From assembly GCA_900769735.1 (NCBI GenBank), contig CAAGHY010000110.1, positions 1 to 34,705 of the forward strand: a DNA stretch of 34,705 bases. Reading direction: 5' to 3'. The translations under genes were made by a program, and so were the position numbers. Position 1 is the first letter of the stretch; each line of letters starts with the position of its first letter. This stretch comes from Rikenellaceae bacterium. GTDB lineage: Bacteria > Bacteroidota > Bacteroidia > Bacteroidales > UBA932. A model generated the notes under the pieces. It had not been told where the DNA came from and did no database searches. It was given only the letters and a program-made list of their open reading frames with translations. Below, in pieces: positions 16,113 to 24,429 of this stretch.

Positions 16113-17720
16113 ATGGACGAGAGAAAAAGGAGAAATTGGATGCTCCTGTTATGGACTTTTATGCTTTTGCTTGTGTGCAGTATGTATGTGGGCAAATGCA
16201 GTAAAGAACGTAAGGAGCTGGTTGTGGACAATCATAAATGGGACAAGCTGCTCCTTGTATTGGACCAGATAGAGAAGAACTATGTGGATTCAATAGATTA
16301 TAAGGAGGTGATGGAGAAGGTGCTTCCCCATCTGATGGAGAATCTGGATCCCCATTCGGTATACCTTCCACCAGTTGAACTGGAGGCGGCAGAGGAGTCT
16401 CTTGAAGGCAATTTCAGCGGTATAGGCATACAGTTCAATGTGCCTGCAGATACTGCTGTTGTCATCAGTGTGATTGGGGGTGGCCCGTCTGAGAAAGCAG
16501 GATTGCTGTCGGGAGACAGAATTGTAAAAATTGACGGGAAGATTGTTGCAGGTGTGAAGATTGACCAGGATTCACTTGTAAAGATGATGAAGGGGCCAAG
16601 GGGTACCAAGGTTAATCTGGAGATTAAAAGAGATAATCTGGAAGAACTGATCCCTTTTGAAATTACCAGGGACAGGATTCCTGTTAAGAGCATAGATGTG
16701 GCCTTTATGCTTGAGGACGGTTTGGGTTATGTCAAACTTTCAAAATTCAGTAAAACAAGCTACAGAGAGTTCCTGGAGGCTGTACTCCCATTGAGGGAAG
16801 CCGGTTTGAAGAGTCTTATATTTGATTTGAGGGACAATACCGGCGGATACCTTGGGGAGGCGCTGCTCCTTTCAAAAGAGTTCTTGAAGGCAGGGGAGCT
16901 GATTGTATATATGGAGGGGAAGAACAGAGCCAAGCAGGAGTTCAGGGCAGACGGTACAGGTCTGTTCCAGGATGTTGGACTGTATGTCCTTATCAATGAG
17001 AACTCAGCTTCATCTTCGGAGATTTTTGCCGGGGCCATTCAGGATAATGACCGTGGAACAATTGTGGGAAGACGCTCATACGGCAAAGGACTTGTTCAGG
17101 AGCCTATATATTTCTCGGACAAATCAGGAATCAGACTTACAGTGGCAAGGTTCCATACACCTACAGGCAGATGTATCCAGAAGCCGTACAGTGATGATTA
17201 CCAGTATGACATCATTGAGAGGTACAGGCACGGTGAGATGACCTCGGCAGACAGTATAAAGAGAGTTGACTCATTGAAATACATTACTCCAAAAGGCAAG
17301 ACCGTGTACGGAGGAGGAGGTATTATTCCCGATGAGTTTGTGCCGATTGACACAGTTGGAGTTACTGATTTTCTGATTGCCGCAAACAGGAAAAGCCTTA
17401 TTGTGAAATACAGTAATGTATTGGCTGACAAATACAGGAGTGAGTTGAGGGAAGTGGAGGATTTTGAGGGGTTGGAGAAACTTATTTCAAAGGTGGATTT
17501 TGAGGGGGGATTCCTTGAGTTTGCCAGGAAGAACGGAGTTGTTCCAAAGAGAGGAGAGTGGGAAGAATCCAAAGAGGTTATAATCCAGCAGCTGTGCGGA
17601 TTGTTCGGCAGATTTTCTGTATTGGATGACAACGCATTTTATCCGTATGTCCTTAAGGTGGACAATGTTGTTGAGAAAGTGAAAGAATTGGAAAAAGATA
17701 AAAATACACTTAAAAACTAG
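16113..17720 (+). CDS. S41 family C-terminal processing peptidase (CtpA-like)
   Basis: This is a periplasmic serine protease that cleaves at C-termini of exported proteins. Of 535 residues, the first 25 or so form a signal or anchor (WMLLLWTFMLLLVCSMYVG). A PDZ domain lies at about 90-180 (EGNFSGIGIQFNV, GPSEKAGLLSGDRIVKIDG) and the catalytic S41 domain at about 190-400. The proposed Ser/Lys dyad is S300 in NSASSSEIFAG and K325 in SYGKGLVQ, exactly 25 residues apart as in characterised CtpA/Prc enzymes. The roughly 130-residue C-terminal extension is usual in Bacteroidota members. It starts five bases after the dCMP deaminase gene and ends four bases before rpiB. Confidence 0.95.
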   Translation: MDERKRRNWMLLLWTFMLLLVCSMYVGKCSKERKELVVDNHKWDKLLLVLDQIEKNYVDSIDYKEVMEKVLPHLMENLDPHSVYLPPVELEAAEESLEGNFSGIGIQFNVPADTAVVISVIGGGPSEKAGLLSGDRIVKIDGKIVAGVKIDQDSLVKMMKGPRGTKVNLEIKRDNLEELIPFEITRDRIPVKSIDVAFMLEDGLGYVKLSKFSKTSYREFLEAVLPLREAGLKSLIFDLRDNTGGYLGEALLLSKEFLKAGELIVYMEGKNRAKQEFRADGTGLFQDVGLYVLINENSASSSEIFAGAIQDNDRGTIVGRRSYGKGLVQEPIYFSDKSGIRLTVARFHTPTGRCIQKPYSDDYQYDIIERYRHGEMTSADSIKRVDSLKYITPKGKTVYGGGGIIPDEFVPIDTVGVTDFLIAANRKSLIVKYSNVLADKYRSELREVEDFEGLEKLISKVDFEGGFLEFARKNGVVPKRGEWEESKEVIIQQLCGLFGRFSVLDDNAFYPYVLKVDNVVEKVKELEKDKNTLKN

Positions 17721-17724
17721 AATT

Positions 17725-18162
17725 ATGGCTAAAATTATTGGAATGGCTGCAGACCATGCAGGTTACGAACTTAAAGAGGCGTTGAAACCGTTATTGAATG
17801 AGATGGGTTATGAGGTAAAGGATTTTGGAACCCATTCAACTGAGAGTATGGATTATCCCGATGTAGCGCATCCTCTTGCGGAGGCTGTTGAGAAAGGTGA
17901 GGTTTGCTGCGGTGTTGCAATGTGCGGATCAGCTAACGGAATAAGCATGTCATTGAACAAACACCAGGGTGTAAGGGCTGCAATTTGCTGGAATCCTGAG
18001 CTTGCGTCTTTGGCAAGACAGCACAATGATGCAAATATCCTTTCATTGCCTGCAAGATTCATTTCACTTGAGTTGGCACAGGAGATTGTAAAAGCATACT
18101 TTGCAGCAGAGTTTGAGGGTGGCAGACACCAGAGAAGGGTTGAGAAAATTGCTTGTAAATAA
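17725..18162 (+). CDS. rpiB: Ribose 5-phosphate isomerase B
   Basis: RpiB interconverts ribose 5-phosphate and ribulose 5-phosphate in the pentose phosphate pathway. The 145-residue length is typical. It has the substrate segment AADHAGYELKEAL at the N-terminus, DFGTHS, and the catalytic cysteine C67 in VAMCGSANGISMSLNKH. The canonical CGTGIG loop reads CGSANG here, a mild difference. WNPELASLARQHNDANILSLPARF is a clear family signature. Its product is also the substrate of KdsD, encoded 10 kb upstream, so both feed Kdo synthesis in principle. It lies four bases after the protease gene and six before truB. Confidence 0.94.
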   Translation: MAKIIGMAADHAGYELKEALKPLLNEMGYEVKDFGTHSTESMDYPDVAHPLAEAVEKGEVCCGVAMCGSANGISMSLNKHQGVRAAICWNPELASLARQHNDANILSLPARFISLELAQEIVKAYFAAEFEGGRHQRRVEKIACK

Positions 18163-18168
18163 TTTTTG

Positions 18169-18909
18169 ATGGGAGAGAAATTTTTAACGGTAGACAAAGA
18201 TTCCATTCAACTGCTTGGGGGAAATATTGATGATTATCCCGGCGGTGTTGTTATACCCATAGACAAACCGTACAGATGGACCTCTGCCGATGTGGTGAGG
18301 AAAGTGAAGTTTGTAGCCCAAAAACATTTCCACAAGAAAAACATAAAGGTTGGGCACGCAGGGACACTTGACCCTTTGGCAACAGGAGTGCTGCTGGTTT
18401 GTCTTGGCAAGGCTACCAAACAGGCTGAGGCGCTTCAGGCCGAACAGAAGGAGTACATTGCATCTATAGAATTGGGTGCAACTACACCTTGTTTTGATCT
18501 GGAGAAGGAGATTGACCAGAGGTATCCGTATGAACATATCACCAGAGAGATGGTGGAGGGAATCCTTCCAAAGTTCATTGGAGAGCAGGACCAGATACCT
18601 CCAGTTTTCTCTGCCAAGCTCATTGACGGTACCAGGGCGTATGAAATGGCCAGGGCTGGAGAAGAGGTGGTGATGAAACCTGCCAGAATTACCATATATG
18701 ATCTGGAGATTCTGGAGTTTGAGCTGCCAAAACTTGTCCTTAGGGTGAAATGCAGCAAAGGCACCTATATCCGTTCATTGGCAAGGGATGTTGGCGTGGC
18801 CTTGCAGAGCGGAGGTCACCTTACAGGTCTCATAAGGACACAATCCGGCGGGTTTACGGTGGAGAAGTGCCTGAAAATGGAAGATTTGGAGAATGTGATG
18901 AAAAAATAA
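18169..18909 (+). CDS. truB: tRNA pseudouridine-55 synthase
   Basis: TruB isomerises U55 of the T-loop in tRNA to pseudouridine. The 246-residue product shows the catalytic aspartate D68 in GHAGTLDPLATGVLLV, the VPPVFSAKLIDGTRAYEMARAG-like segment, and KGTYIRSLARDVG. It has about 25 residues before the usual PIDKP start, and no obvious PUA tail, so it is a short-form enzyme. A TTG start at 18166 is possible but ATG 18169 is more likely. This is the last gene of the run beginning at 9540, closed by a strong terminator at 18920. A uppP gene often found beside truB in related bacteria is absent here. Confidence 0.94.
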   Translation: MGEKFLTVDKDSIQLLGGNIDDYPGGVVIPIDKPYRWTSADVVRKVKFVAQKHFHKKNIKVGHAGTLDPLATGVLLVCLGKATKQAEALQAEQKEYIASIELGATTPCFDLEKEIDQRYPYEHITREMVEGILPKFIGEQDQIPPVFSAKLIDGTRAYEMARAGEEVVMKPARITIYDLEILEFELPKLVLRVKCSKGTYIRSLARDVGVALQSGGHLTGLIRTQSGGFTVEKCLKMEDLENVMKK

Positions 18910-18919
18910 AAGAAAAATG

Positions 18920-18949
18920 GAGGGAAATGAAACTTTCCCTCATTTTTTT
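18920..18949 (+). terminator. Strong intrinsic terminator after truB
   Basis: Perfect 8-base arms GAGGGAAA and TTTCCCTC enclose a six-base loop and are followed by a run of seven T, 11 bases after the truB stop. It ends the long transcript from 9540. Confidence 0.88.
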
Positions 18950-18960
18950 CGTATAATTTG

Positions 18961-18968
18961 TACTTTTG
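18961..18968 (+). promoter_or_regulatory. Candidate -7 element upstream of queA (TACTTTTG)
   Basis: TACTTTTG fits TAnnTTTG and lies 24 bases before the queA ATG, just downstream of the truB terminator. No good TTG is seen at the -33 distance, where the sequence belongs to the terminator hairpin and T-tract. Confidence 0.55.
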
Positions 18969-18992
18969 ATTTTTGTAAACACAATACCAATT

Positions 18993-20042
18993 ATGAAATT
19001 ATCACAATTTAATTTTCCCCTTACAATAGAGCAGGTTGCCAAATATCCGGCAAAATTCAGGGACGAGTCAAGAATGCTGGTACTGCATAAAGATACTGGG
19101 GAGATTGAGCACAAGCATTTTAAGGACATCATCAACTATATGGAGGCTGGTGATACTTTTGTATTCAATGATACCAAAGTGTTCAAAGCAAGACTTAACG
19201 GCAATAAAGAGAAGACCGGTGCTGAGATTGAGGTTTTCCTTCTTAGGGAGCTCAACAAGGAGCAGCGTCTTTGGGATGTGCTTGTAGATCCTGCAAGAAA
19301 GATAAGGATTGGAAACAAACTTTATTTTGGAGAGGATGATTCGCTTGTGGCAGAGGTGATAGACAATACAACTTCAAGGGGAAGAACTTTGAGATTCCTT
19401 TATGACGGAAGCTATGAGGAGTTCAGGGATGCATTGCAGGCTGTAGGTGAGCTGCCTGTTCCAAAATGGATCAGAACCAAAGCTGAGGAGATTGACAATG
19501 AGAGATTCCATACCATTTTTGCCAAGAATGAGGGTGCAGTGGCAACTCCTGCTGCAGGTTTGCACTTCAGCCGTGAGCTGTTCAAGAGAATGGAGATCAG
19601 AGATGTGAACTCTGCATTCCTTACTTTGCATATGGGCTTGGGTCATTTCAGAAAAGTGGATGTTGAGGATCTTTCAAAACACAAGATGGATTCTGAGCAG
19701 ATGATCATTACTGAGGAGACAGCAGATCTTATCAATGCAACCAAGGCTTCAGGAAAGAAAGTGTTTGCAGTTGGTATTACAGTAATCAGGGCATTGGAGA
19801 CACCAGTTACCACTAAAGCAGAGGTGAAGCCATACGTGGGCTGGACCAACAAATTCATTTTCCCTCCATACCAGTTTGCAGTGGCTGATGCACTTGTAAC
19901 AAACTTCCATATGCCGCTTTCAACAATGCTTATGTCGGTAGCTGCATTCGGTGGTTTTGACAATGTGATGAACGCATACAAAGTGGCCCTTAACGAGGGT
20001 TACCAGTTTGGTACATACGGTGATGCAATGCTTATAATCTAA
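18993..20042 (+). CDS. queA: S-adenosylmethionine:tRNA ribosyltransferase-isomerase
   Basis: QueA transfers and isomerises the ribose of SAM onto 7-aminomethyl-7-deazaguanine in tRNA, giving epoxyqueuosine. The 349-residue length is typical. Family segments seen are FVFNDTKVFKARLNG near residue 60, the GAEIEVFLLRELN stretch, VATPAAGLHFSRELF in the middle, HMGLGHFRKVDVED, and TNFHMPLSTMLMSVAAFGG near the end. The frame is open from 18966, but ATG 18993 (MKLSQFNFPL) fits the family and follows a -7 element. It is a single-gene unit between two hairpins. Confidence 0.95.
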   Translation: MKLSQFNFPLTIEQVAKYPAKFRDESRMLVLHKDTGEIEHKHFKDIINYMEAGDTFVFNDTKVFKARLNGNKEKTGAEIEVFLLRELNKEQRLWDVLVDPARKIRIGNKLYFGEDDSLVAEVIDNTTSRGRTLRFLYDGSYEEFRDALQAVGELPVPKWIRTKAEEIDNERFHTIFAKNEGAVATPAAGLHFSRELFKRMEIRDVNSAFLTLHMGLGHFRKVDVEDLSKHKMDSEQMIITEETADLINATKASGKKVFAVGITVIRALETPVTTKAEVKPYVGWTNKFIFPPYQFAVADALVTNFHMPLSTMLMSVAAFGGFDNVMNAYKVALNEGYQFGTYGDAMLII

Positions 20043-20066
20043 TCGGTATTCATCATAAACTATAGG

Positions 20067-20092
20067 GGCAGCTTTAACGGCTGCCTTTTTTT
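20067..20092 (+). terminator. Intrinsic terminator after queA
   Basis: GGCAGC (20067-20072) and GCTGCC (20080-20085) pair around a seven-base loop and are followed by seven T. It starts 24 bases after the queA stop. Confidence 0.85.
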
Positions 20093-20093
20093 G

Positions 20094-20151
20094 TGCGTAA
20101 ATTTTACTGATAAAGAGAAAAATCGGGGGATGTAAGGTGGAATTTTACGCA
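20094..20151. repeat. Inverted repeat TGCGTAAA/TTTACGCA upstream of dprA
   Basis: TGCGTAAA at 20094-20101 and its exact complement TTTACGCA at 20144-20151 flank a 42-base spacer. The left copy runs on into TTTTAC, and the right copy is preceded by AATT, giving related GTAAAATT-type sequence on both sides. It sits between the queA terminator and dprA and could be a protein-binding site or a distant stem. There is no recognisable -7 element in this gap. Interpretation is uncertain. Confidence 0.4.
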
Positions 20152-20195
20152 TAGGAGGGGCTATCGGGAAGAAAAGAGGTACTTTGGTGGAAAAA

Positions 20196-21290
20196 ATGGT
20201 TGAGGAAATTGTATTGAGGTGTGCGCTGGCAAAGGAGTTCCTTTACAGGCCGGCTGTGGCTAATGGGCTTATGGAGGAATATGGGAGTGCGGAGGAGATT
20301 TTCAGGAACGCAGGGGATATAAGGTTGGCGGATGAAACTGTTTCCATAGAGAGGGCTTTCTCTAGGAAGATGCTTGAGTGGGCGGATGAGGAGGTTGGGT
20401 GGTGTTCCGGAAAGGGGGTGGAACTCATTTTTTATGGTGAAAAGCGGTATCCGGTACTGCTGTCAGAGATTTCAAATGCCCCGTTTATGCTTTATTACAA
20501 GGGGAGCGCAAATCCAAATGCCCCAAGGTGTGTGTCAATGGTTGGGACAAGGCTTGCATCAACTTACGGGAAGGAGATGTGCGGAAGGATTATAGGGCAC
20601 ATCCTGGAGTATCAGCCCACAGTGGTGAGCGGGTTGGCATACGGGATAGATATTGCATCGCATAAGGCGGCACTGGAGGCTGGGTTACAGACAATAGCGG
20701 TACTTCCCAATGGCATTGATATGATATATCCTTCCCGCCACAGGGATATAGCTGCGCAGATGGTGCATAACGGGGGAATCCTTACCGAGTTCCCACGGGG
20801 CGAACAGCCTGTAAAACTGAATTTTATAAAGAGGAACAGGATAATTGCCGGAATGACGCAGGGACTGGTGGTAGTGGAAAGCCGTGTAAAAGGGGGATCA
20901 ATGATTACTGCAGAGTACGCCAGTAACTTCAATAGGGATGTTTTTGCCGTTCCGGGAAGGGTTACCGATACAAATTCATTTGGCTGCAACTATCTGATTG
21001 CAAAGAATGTGGCAGCAATATACAACTCTCCAACAGTTCTCCCAACAGCACTGGGATGGGAAAAGGAGTATCTTCCCGACAGCACCTTCCAGCCGGAATT
21101 ATTTTCATCCGAAATATCCCACAAGGAAAAAATATTGCTATCTTTAAAGTTTGATAAACCTACAGTTGTGGAGAAACTTTGTGCGGAGACCGGCTTTGAT
21201 TGGGAAACGGTTTCTGTGCTGCTCCTTGAGCTGGAGCTGGAAGGGAGGATAACTGTAAAGAACAATACTGACTACTATTTGAAAAGATGA
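20196..21290 (+). CDS. dprA: DNA-processing protein DprA
   Basis: DprA binds incoming single-stranded DNA and loads RecA during natural transformation, and is also present in many bacteria not known to be competent. The 364-residue product has the Rossmann-like domain at about 100-290: SMVGTRLAS, the SGLAYGIDIASHKAALEAG motif, PNGIDMIYPSRHR, IAGMTQGLVVVESRVKGGSMITAEYA and VFAVPGRVTDTNSFGCN. A C-terminal winged-helix region (ILLSLKFDKPTVVEKLCAETGF) follows. ATG 20196 is chosen, but TTG 20184 with AGAGGT before it is a possible start. The last codons overlap the tatD start by four bases (ATGA), so the two are translationally coupled. Confidence 0.93.
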   Translation: MVEEIVLRCALAKEFLYRPAVANGLMEEYGSAEEIFRNAGDIRLADETVSIERAFSRKMLEWADEEVGWCSGKGVELIFYGEKRYPVLLSEISNAPFMLYYKGSANPNAPRCVSMVGTRLASTYGKEMCGRIIGHILEYQPTVVSGLAYGIDIASHKAALEAGLQTIAVLPNGIDMIYPSRHRDIAAQMVHNGGILTEFPRGEQPVKLNFIKRNRIIAGMTQGLVVVESRVKGGSMITAEYASNFNRDVFAVPGRVTDTNSFGCNYLIAKNVAAIYNSPTVLPTALGWEKEYLPDSTFQPELFSSEISHKEKILLSLKFDKPTVVEKLCAETGFDWETVSVLLLELELEGRITVKNNTDYYLKR

Positions 21291-22060
21291 TACAGTTTGT
21301 AGATACCCACGCACATCTTTATGATGAGGCTTTTGACGGGGATTTTGATGAAACAATTGCCAGGATAAAGGAAAATGGTGTAATAAAGTGCATCTTTCCG
21401 GGAATTGATTCCACTACATTTGAGAGGCAGACCCGGGCAGCCGCAAGATGCGGGGATTTTGTTGCCCAGGCAATGGGTCTGCATCCCACATCGGTAGGGG
21501 AGAACTGGAGGGAAGAGCTGGATTTTGTGTTTGATGCTGTTGGGAAAGGAAACTATGTGGCAATAGGGGAGATAGGTATGGACGGGTACTGGAGCAAGAA
21601 ATTTCTGGAGGAGCAGAAGGAGGTCTTCAGGGAGCAGCTCAAATTGGCCTACAGCAAGGATTTGCCGGTAATCATACACGCAAGGGAGGCAACGGAGGAG
21701 ATTTTCCAGGTGCTGGATTCCCTTAAGGGAGAGGTGCCAAGGGGTGTCTTCCACGCTTTCAGCGGGAGTTATGAGACATATTCCAGGATAGCTTTGCACG
21801 GAAACTTTATGGTTGGCATTGGTGGGGTTGTAACTTACAAGAATGCCGGTGTTGCTAAAAGTATTGAGAGGATTCCTTTGGAGAAGATCCTTCTTGAGAC
21901 CGACAGCCCTTATCTTACACCAGTCCCATTCAGGGGTAAAAGGAATGAGAGCAGTTACCTTGTGCATATAGCGGGCAAAATTGCGGAGATAAAAGGGTGT
22001 ACACTGGAGGAGGTGGCATCCGCTACCACGGCCAATGCATTTGAAATGTTTGGATTATAA
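21287..22060 (+). CDS. TatD family metal-dependent hydrolase (DNase)
   Basis: This is a 257-residue TIM-barrel hydrolase of the TatD group, whose characterised members are 3' to 5' DNases or take part in DNA quality control. Metal-binding residues are all visible: H8 and H10 in THAHLYDE, E95 in GEIGMDG, H131 in IIHAREA, H156 in FHAFSG and D206 in LETDSPYLTPVPFRGKRNE. Full length. The start codon overlaps the dprA stop (ATGA), which links it in translation to another DNA-handling gene. Asparaginase follows after 24 bases. Confidence 0.94.
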   Translation: MIQFVDTHAHLYDEAFDGDFDETIARIKENGVIKCIFPGIDSTTFERQTRAAARCGDFVAQAMGLHPTSVGENWREELDFVFDAVGKGNYVAIGEIGMDGYWSKKFLEEQKEVFREQLKLAYSKDLPVIIHAREATEEIFQVLDSLKGEVPRGVFHAFSGSYETYSRIALHGNFMVGIGGVVTYKNAGVAKSIERIPLEKILLETDSPYLTPVPFRGKRNESSYLVHIAGKIAEIKGCTLEEVASATTANAFEMFGL

Positions 22061-22084
22061 AGATCATATATAGAATTATCAGTT

Positions 22085-23116
22085 ATGAACAGATCTATTC
22101 TGCTTATTTATACAGGCGGTACAATAGGAATGAAACAGGACCCGGATACGCTGGCCCTGAAACCGTTTAACTTCAACCAGATTCTTGAGGAGGTTCCCGA
22201 ACTGAAGAAGTTCGGATGCAAGATAGATACCCTTTCGTTTGACCCGGTAATAGATTCTTCGGACGTGCAGCCGGAGTTCTGGATAAAGCTGGCAAACATT
22301 ATAAAAGGGATGTATATGCAGTATGATGGTTTTGTGGTGCTCCACGGAACGGATACAATGTCATTTACTGCATCTGCCTTGAGCTTTATGTTTGAGAATC
22401 TGGCAAAACCGGTAGTGCTTACTGGAAGCCAGCTCCCTATTGGTATGCTCCGTACTGACGGCAAGGAGAACCTGATTTCATCCATTGAGATAGCTTCAGC
22501 TGCAGACAGTGAGGGAAATCCTATGGTTCCGGAGGTGTGTATCTACTTTGAGAGCCAGCTGTACAGAGGTAACAGAACAACAAAATACAATGCCGAGAAC
22601 TTCAGGGCGTTCCGTTCTGCAAACTACCCTGTGTTGGCCGATGTAGGTATACATATAAAGTATAACCCTGCCCTTATCCGATACCCTAATGGACCGGCAG
22701 GTGAGCTTAAGGTGTCTGAAAAGCTTTGTACAGATGTGGCTGTTTTGAAGATATTCCCGGGCATTACCCCGGCTGTAGTTGATGCAATCCTCAATATGGA
22801 GGGGCTGAGGGGTGTGGTTCTGGAGACATTCGGTTCCGGAAACGCTCCAACTGCAGAGTGGTTTGTGAACAGGATAAAGGATGCCGTGCACAAAGGCATC
22901 ATTGTACTCAATGTAACGCAATGCCACGCCGGAAAGGTGGATATGGATGCGTATGCAACAGGTGTAGCCCTTAAGAAAGAGGGAGTTATAAGCGGTTATG
23001 ACAGCACTACGGAGGCAGCTTTAACAAAAATGTTTTTTGTGCTTGGACAAACAGACAGTAAGGAAGAAGTTAAAGCGTTGTTGGAGAGCGATTTAAGGGG
23101 TGAGATAACAATTTAA
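22085..23116 (+). CDS. ansA: Type I (cytoplasmic) L-asparaginase
   Basis: This enzyme hydrolyses L-asparagine to aspartate and ammonia. The 343-residue product has no signal peptide, which with the sequence points to the cytosolic type I class. The N-terminal nucleophile loop reads YTGGTIGMKQDP (catalytic T13), and the second triad segment VLHGTDTMSFTASALSF has T89-D90. TGSQLPIGMLRTDGKENL and ETFGSGNAP are further family signatures. It is 24 bases behind tatD and is the last gene before the 119-base gap upstream of exbB. No intrinsic terminator is clear after it. Confidence 0.94.
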   Translation: MNRSILLIYTGGTIGMKQDPDTLALKPFNFNQILEEVPELKKFGCKIDTLSFDPVIDSSDVQPEFWIKLANIIKGMYMQYDGFVVLHGTDTMSFTASALSFMFENLAKPVVLTGSQLPIGMLRTDGKENLISSIEIASAADSEGNPMVPEVCIYFESQLYRGNRTTKYNAENFRAFRSANYPVLADVGIHIKYNPALIRYPNGPAGELKVSEKLCTDVAVLKIFPGITPAVVDAILNMEGLRGVVLETFGSGNAPTAEWFVNRIKDAVHKGIIVLNVTQCHAGKVDMDAYATGVALKKEGVISGYDSTTEAALTKMFFVLGQTDSKEEVKALLESDLRGEITI

Positions 23117-23235
23117 ATGCACTTTTGTTGTGCAAAAACGGAAAATTTTACCTAAATTGCGCGGAAATTTATAGTGGATACACAAAACTATAACTATTTA
23201 AATACATTGTTTAATTAAAAATTTCAAAAAAAATT

Positions 23236-23985
23236 ATGAAAAAATTTTTCATGTTTTTGGCAGTTATCGGCTTCGTAGCTCTAGCTGCTAATGATGTAGT
23301 TGCTCAGTCAAACGATGCAGCAGCTCAGGAGCTTCTAGCAGGTGCTGCTTCTGATGCACCAGTTTACCAGCAGATCAAAGCTAAATTCATTGATGGTGGT
23401 GTTGGCTTTATGGCAGCTATCCTTCTATGTCTTATCCTTGGTCTTGCAGTTGCAATTGAGAGAATCATTTACCTTTCACTTTCAACTACAAACACTTCTA
23501 AACTAGTTGCTAAAGTAGAGGATGCTCTTGCTAACGGTGGCGTTGAGGCTGCTCTTGAGATTTGCCGTAACACTCGTGGTCCAGTAGCTTCTATCTTCTA
23601 TCAGGGTCTTAGCAGAATGGATCAGGGTCTTGAGGCTGTAGAGAAATCAGTTGTTTCTTACGGTGGTGTTCAGGCTGCTCAGCTTGAGACTGGTCTTACT
23701 TGGTTGTCATTGTTCATCGCAATGTCTCCAAACCTTGGTTTCTTGGGTACAGTTATCGGTATGATCGGTGCATTTGATGCTATCCAGGCTGCTGGTGACA
23801 TTTCACCTATCGTTGTAGCTTCAGGTATTAAAGTTGCGTTGATTACTACAGTTGCCGGTTTGATCGTAGCTCTTATTCTTCAGGTATTCTTTAACTATAT
23901 CACTGCAAAAATTGAGGGTCTAGTTATCACAATGGAGGATGCTTCAGTATCATTGATCGACATTTTAGTAAAAGCAAAAAAATAA
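23236..23985 (+). CDS. exbB: ExbB/TolQ/MotA-type proton channel subunit
   Basis: ExbB forms the pentameric inner-membrane channel that, with ExbD, uses the proton gradient to energise TonB. The 249-residue protein begins with a cleavable-looking signal (residues 1-24, MKKFFMFLAVIGFVALAA then VVAQ). A hydrophobic segment follows at about 52-80, then the conserved pair at about 155-190 and 195-225 (FIAMSPNLGFLGTVIGMIGAFDAI; GIKVALITTVAGLIVALILQVFF). Glycine and small residues in these helices fit the family. It heads a four-gene operon with a small membrane protein and two ExbDs, spaced 12, 21 and 16 bases. Leucine is encoded by CTA unusually often (5 times). A clear TAnnTTTG promoter is not visible upstream. 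Confidence 0.94.
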   Translation: MKKFFMFLAVIGFVALAANDVVAQSNDAAAQELLAGAASDAPVYQQIKAKFIDGGVGFMAAILLCLILGLAVAIERIIYLSLSTTNTSKLVAKVEDALANGGVEAALEICRNTRGPVASIFYQGLSRMDQGLEAVEKSVVSYGGVQAAQLETGLTWLSLFIAMSPNLGFLGTVIGMIGAFDAIQAAGDISPIVVASGIKVALITTVAGLIVALILQVFFNYITAKIEGLVITMEDASVSLIDILVKAKK

Positions 23986-23997
23986 TTTTAGTATAAC

Positions 23998-24408
23998 ATG
24001 AAACTAGTTAAATATTTATCATATTTACTACTAGCAGTATCTGCTGTACTTATCGTGCTTTTCTATGCACAGGGTACTCCAGAGTCAATGGTATCTACTA
24101 TCTTGGGTTGGGCTTACATCCTTTTGGGTGTTGCTCTAGTAAGCATGCTAATCCTTCCTGTATTCTTCAGATCAGGTAAGAAAACCCAGAAGTCTACCAT
24201 TATTGCAGCAGCTATTTTTGCAGTAGTAGTAGTTTTGGCAGTTGTAACATCTAGCAGTGCACCACTTGAGGGTGTTACTACCAGTGTTGAGCCATCTGCT
24301 TCAGACTTGAAGTTTACCGACGGTGCTGTTATGTCAGCAGGTCTTTTGATTGGTGTTGCATTTGTTGCAATTATCGTTGGTAGCCTTAAAGGTATGTTCA
24401 ATAAATAA
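23998..24408 (+). CDS. Small four-helix membrane protein of the ExbB/ExbD operon
   Basis: This 136-residue protein is almost entirely hydrophobic, with four likely membrane helices: residues about 5-25 (YLSYLLLAVSAVLIVLFYA), 37-57 (WAYILLGVALVSMLILPVFF), 65-85 (STIIAAAIFAVVVVLAVV) and 110-132 (AVMSAGLLIGVAFVAIIVG). A short Ser/Thr-rich external loop lies between helices 3 and 4. I know no enzyme motif in it. Such a gene sits in the same place between exbB and exbD in many Bacteroidota. It uses CTA leucine codons (5) like its neighbours, so it is no recent insertion. A part in the Ton motor is inferred from position only. Confidence 0.85.
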   Translation: MKLVKYLSYLLLAVSAVLIVLFYAQGTPESMVSTILGWAYILLGVALVSMLILPVFFRSGKKTQKSTIIAAAIFAVVVVLAVVTSSSAPLEGVTTSVEPSASDLKFTDGAVMSAGLLIGVAFVAIIVGSLKGMFNK

Positions 24409-24429
24409 TAACCGTTAAGAAATTAAGAT

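Noticed and set aside
23118..23134. Possible terminator TGCAC/GTGCA after asparaginase
   Set aside because: The stem has only five pairs around a seven-base loop and is followed by A rather than T on the plus strand.
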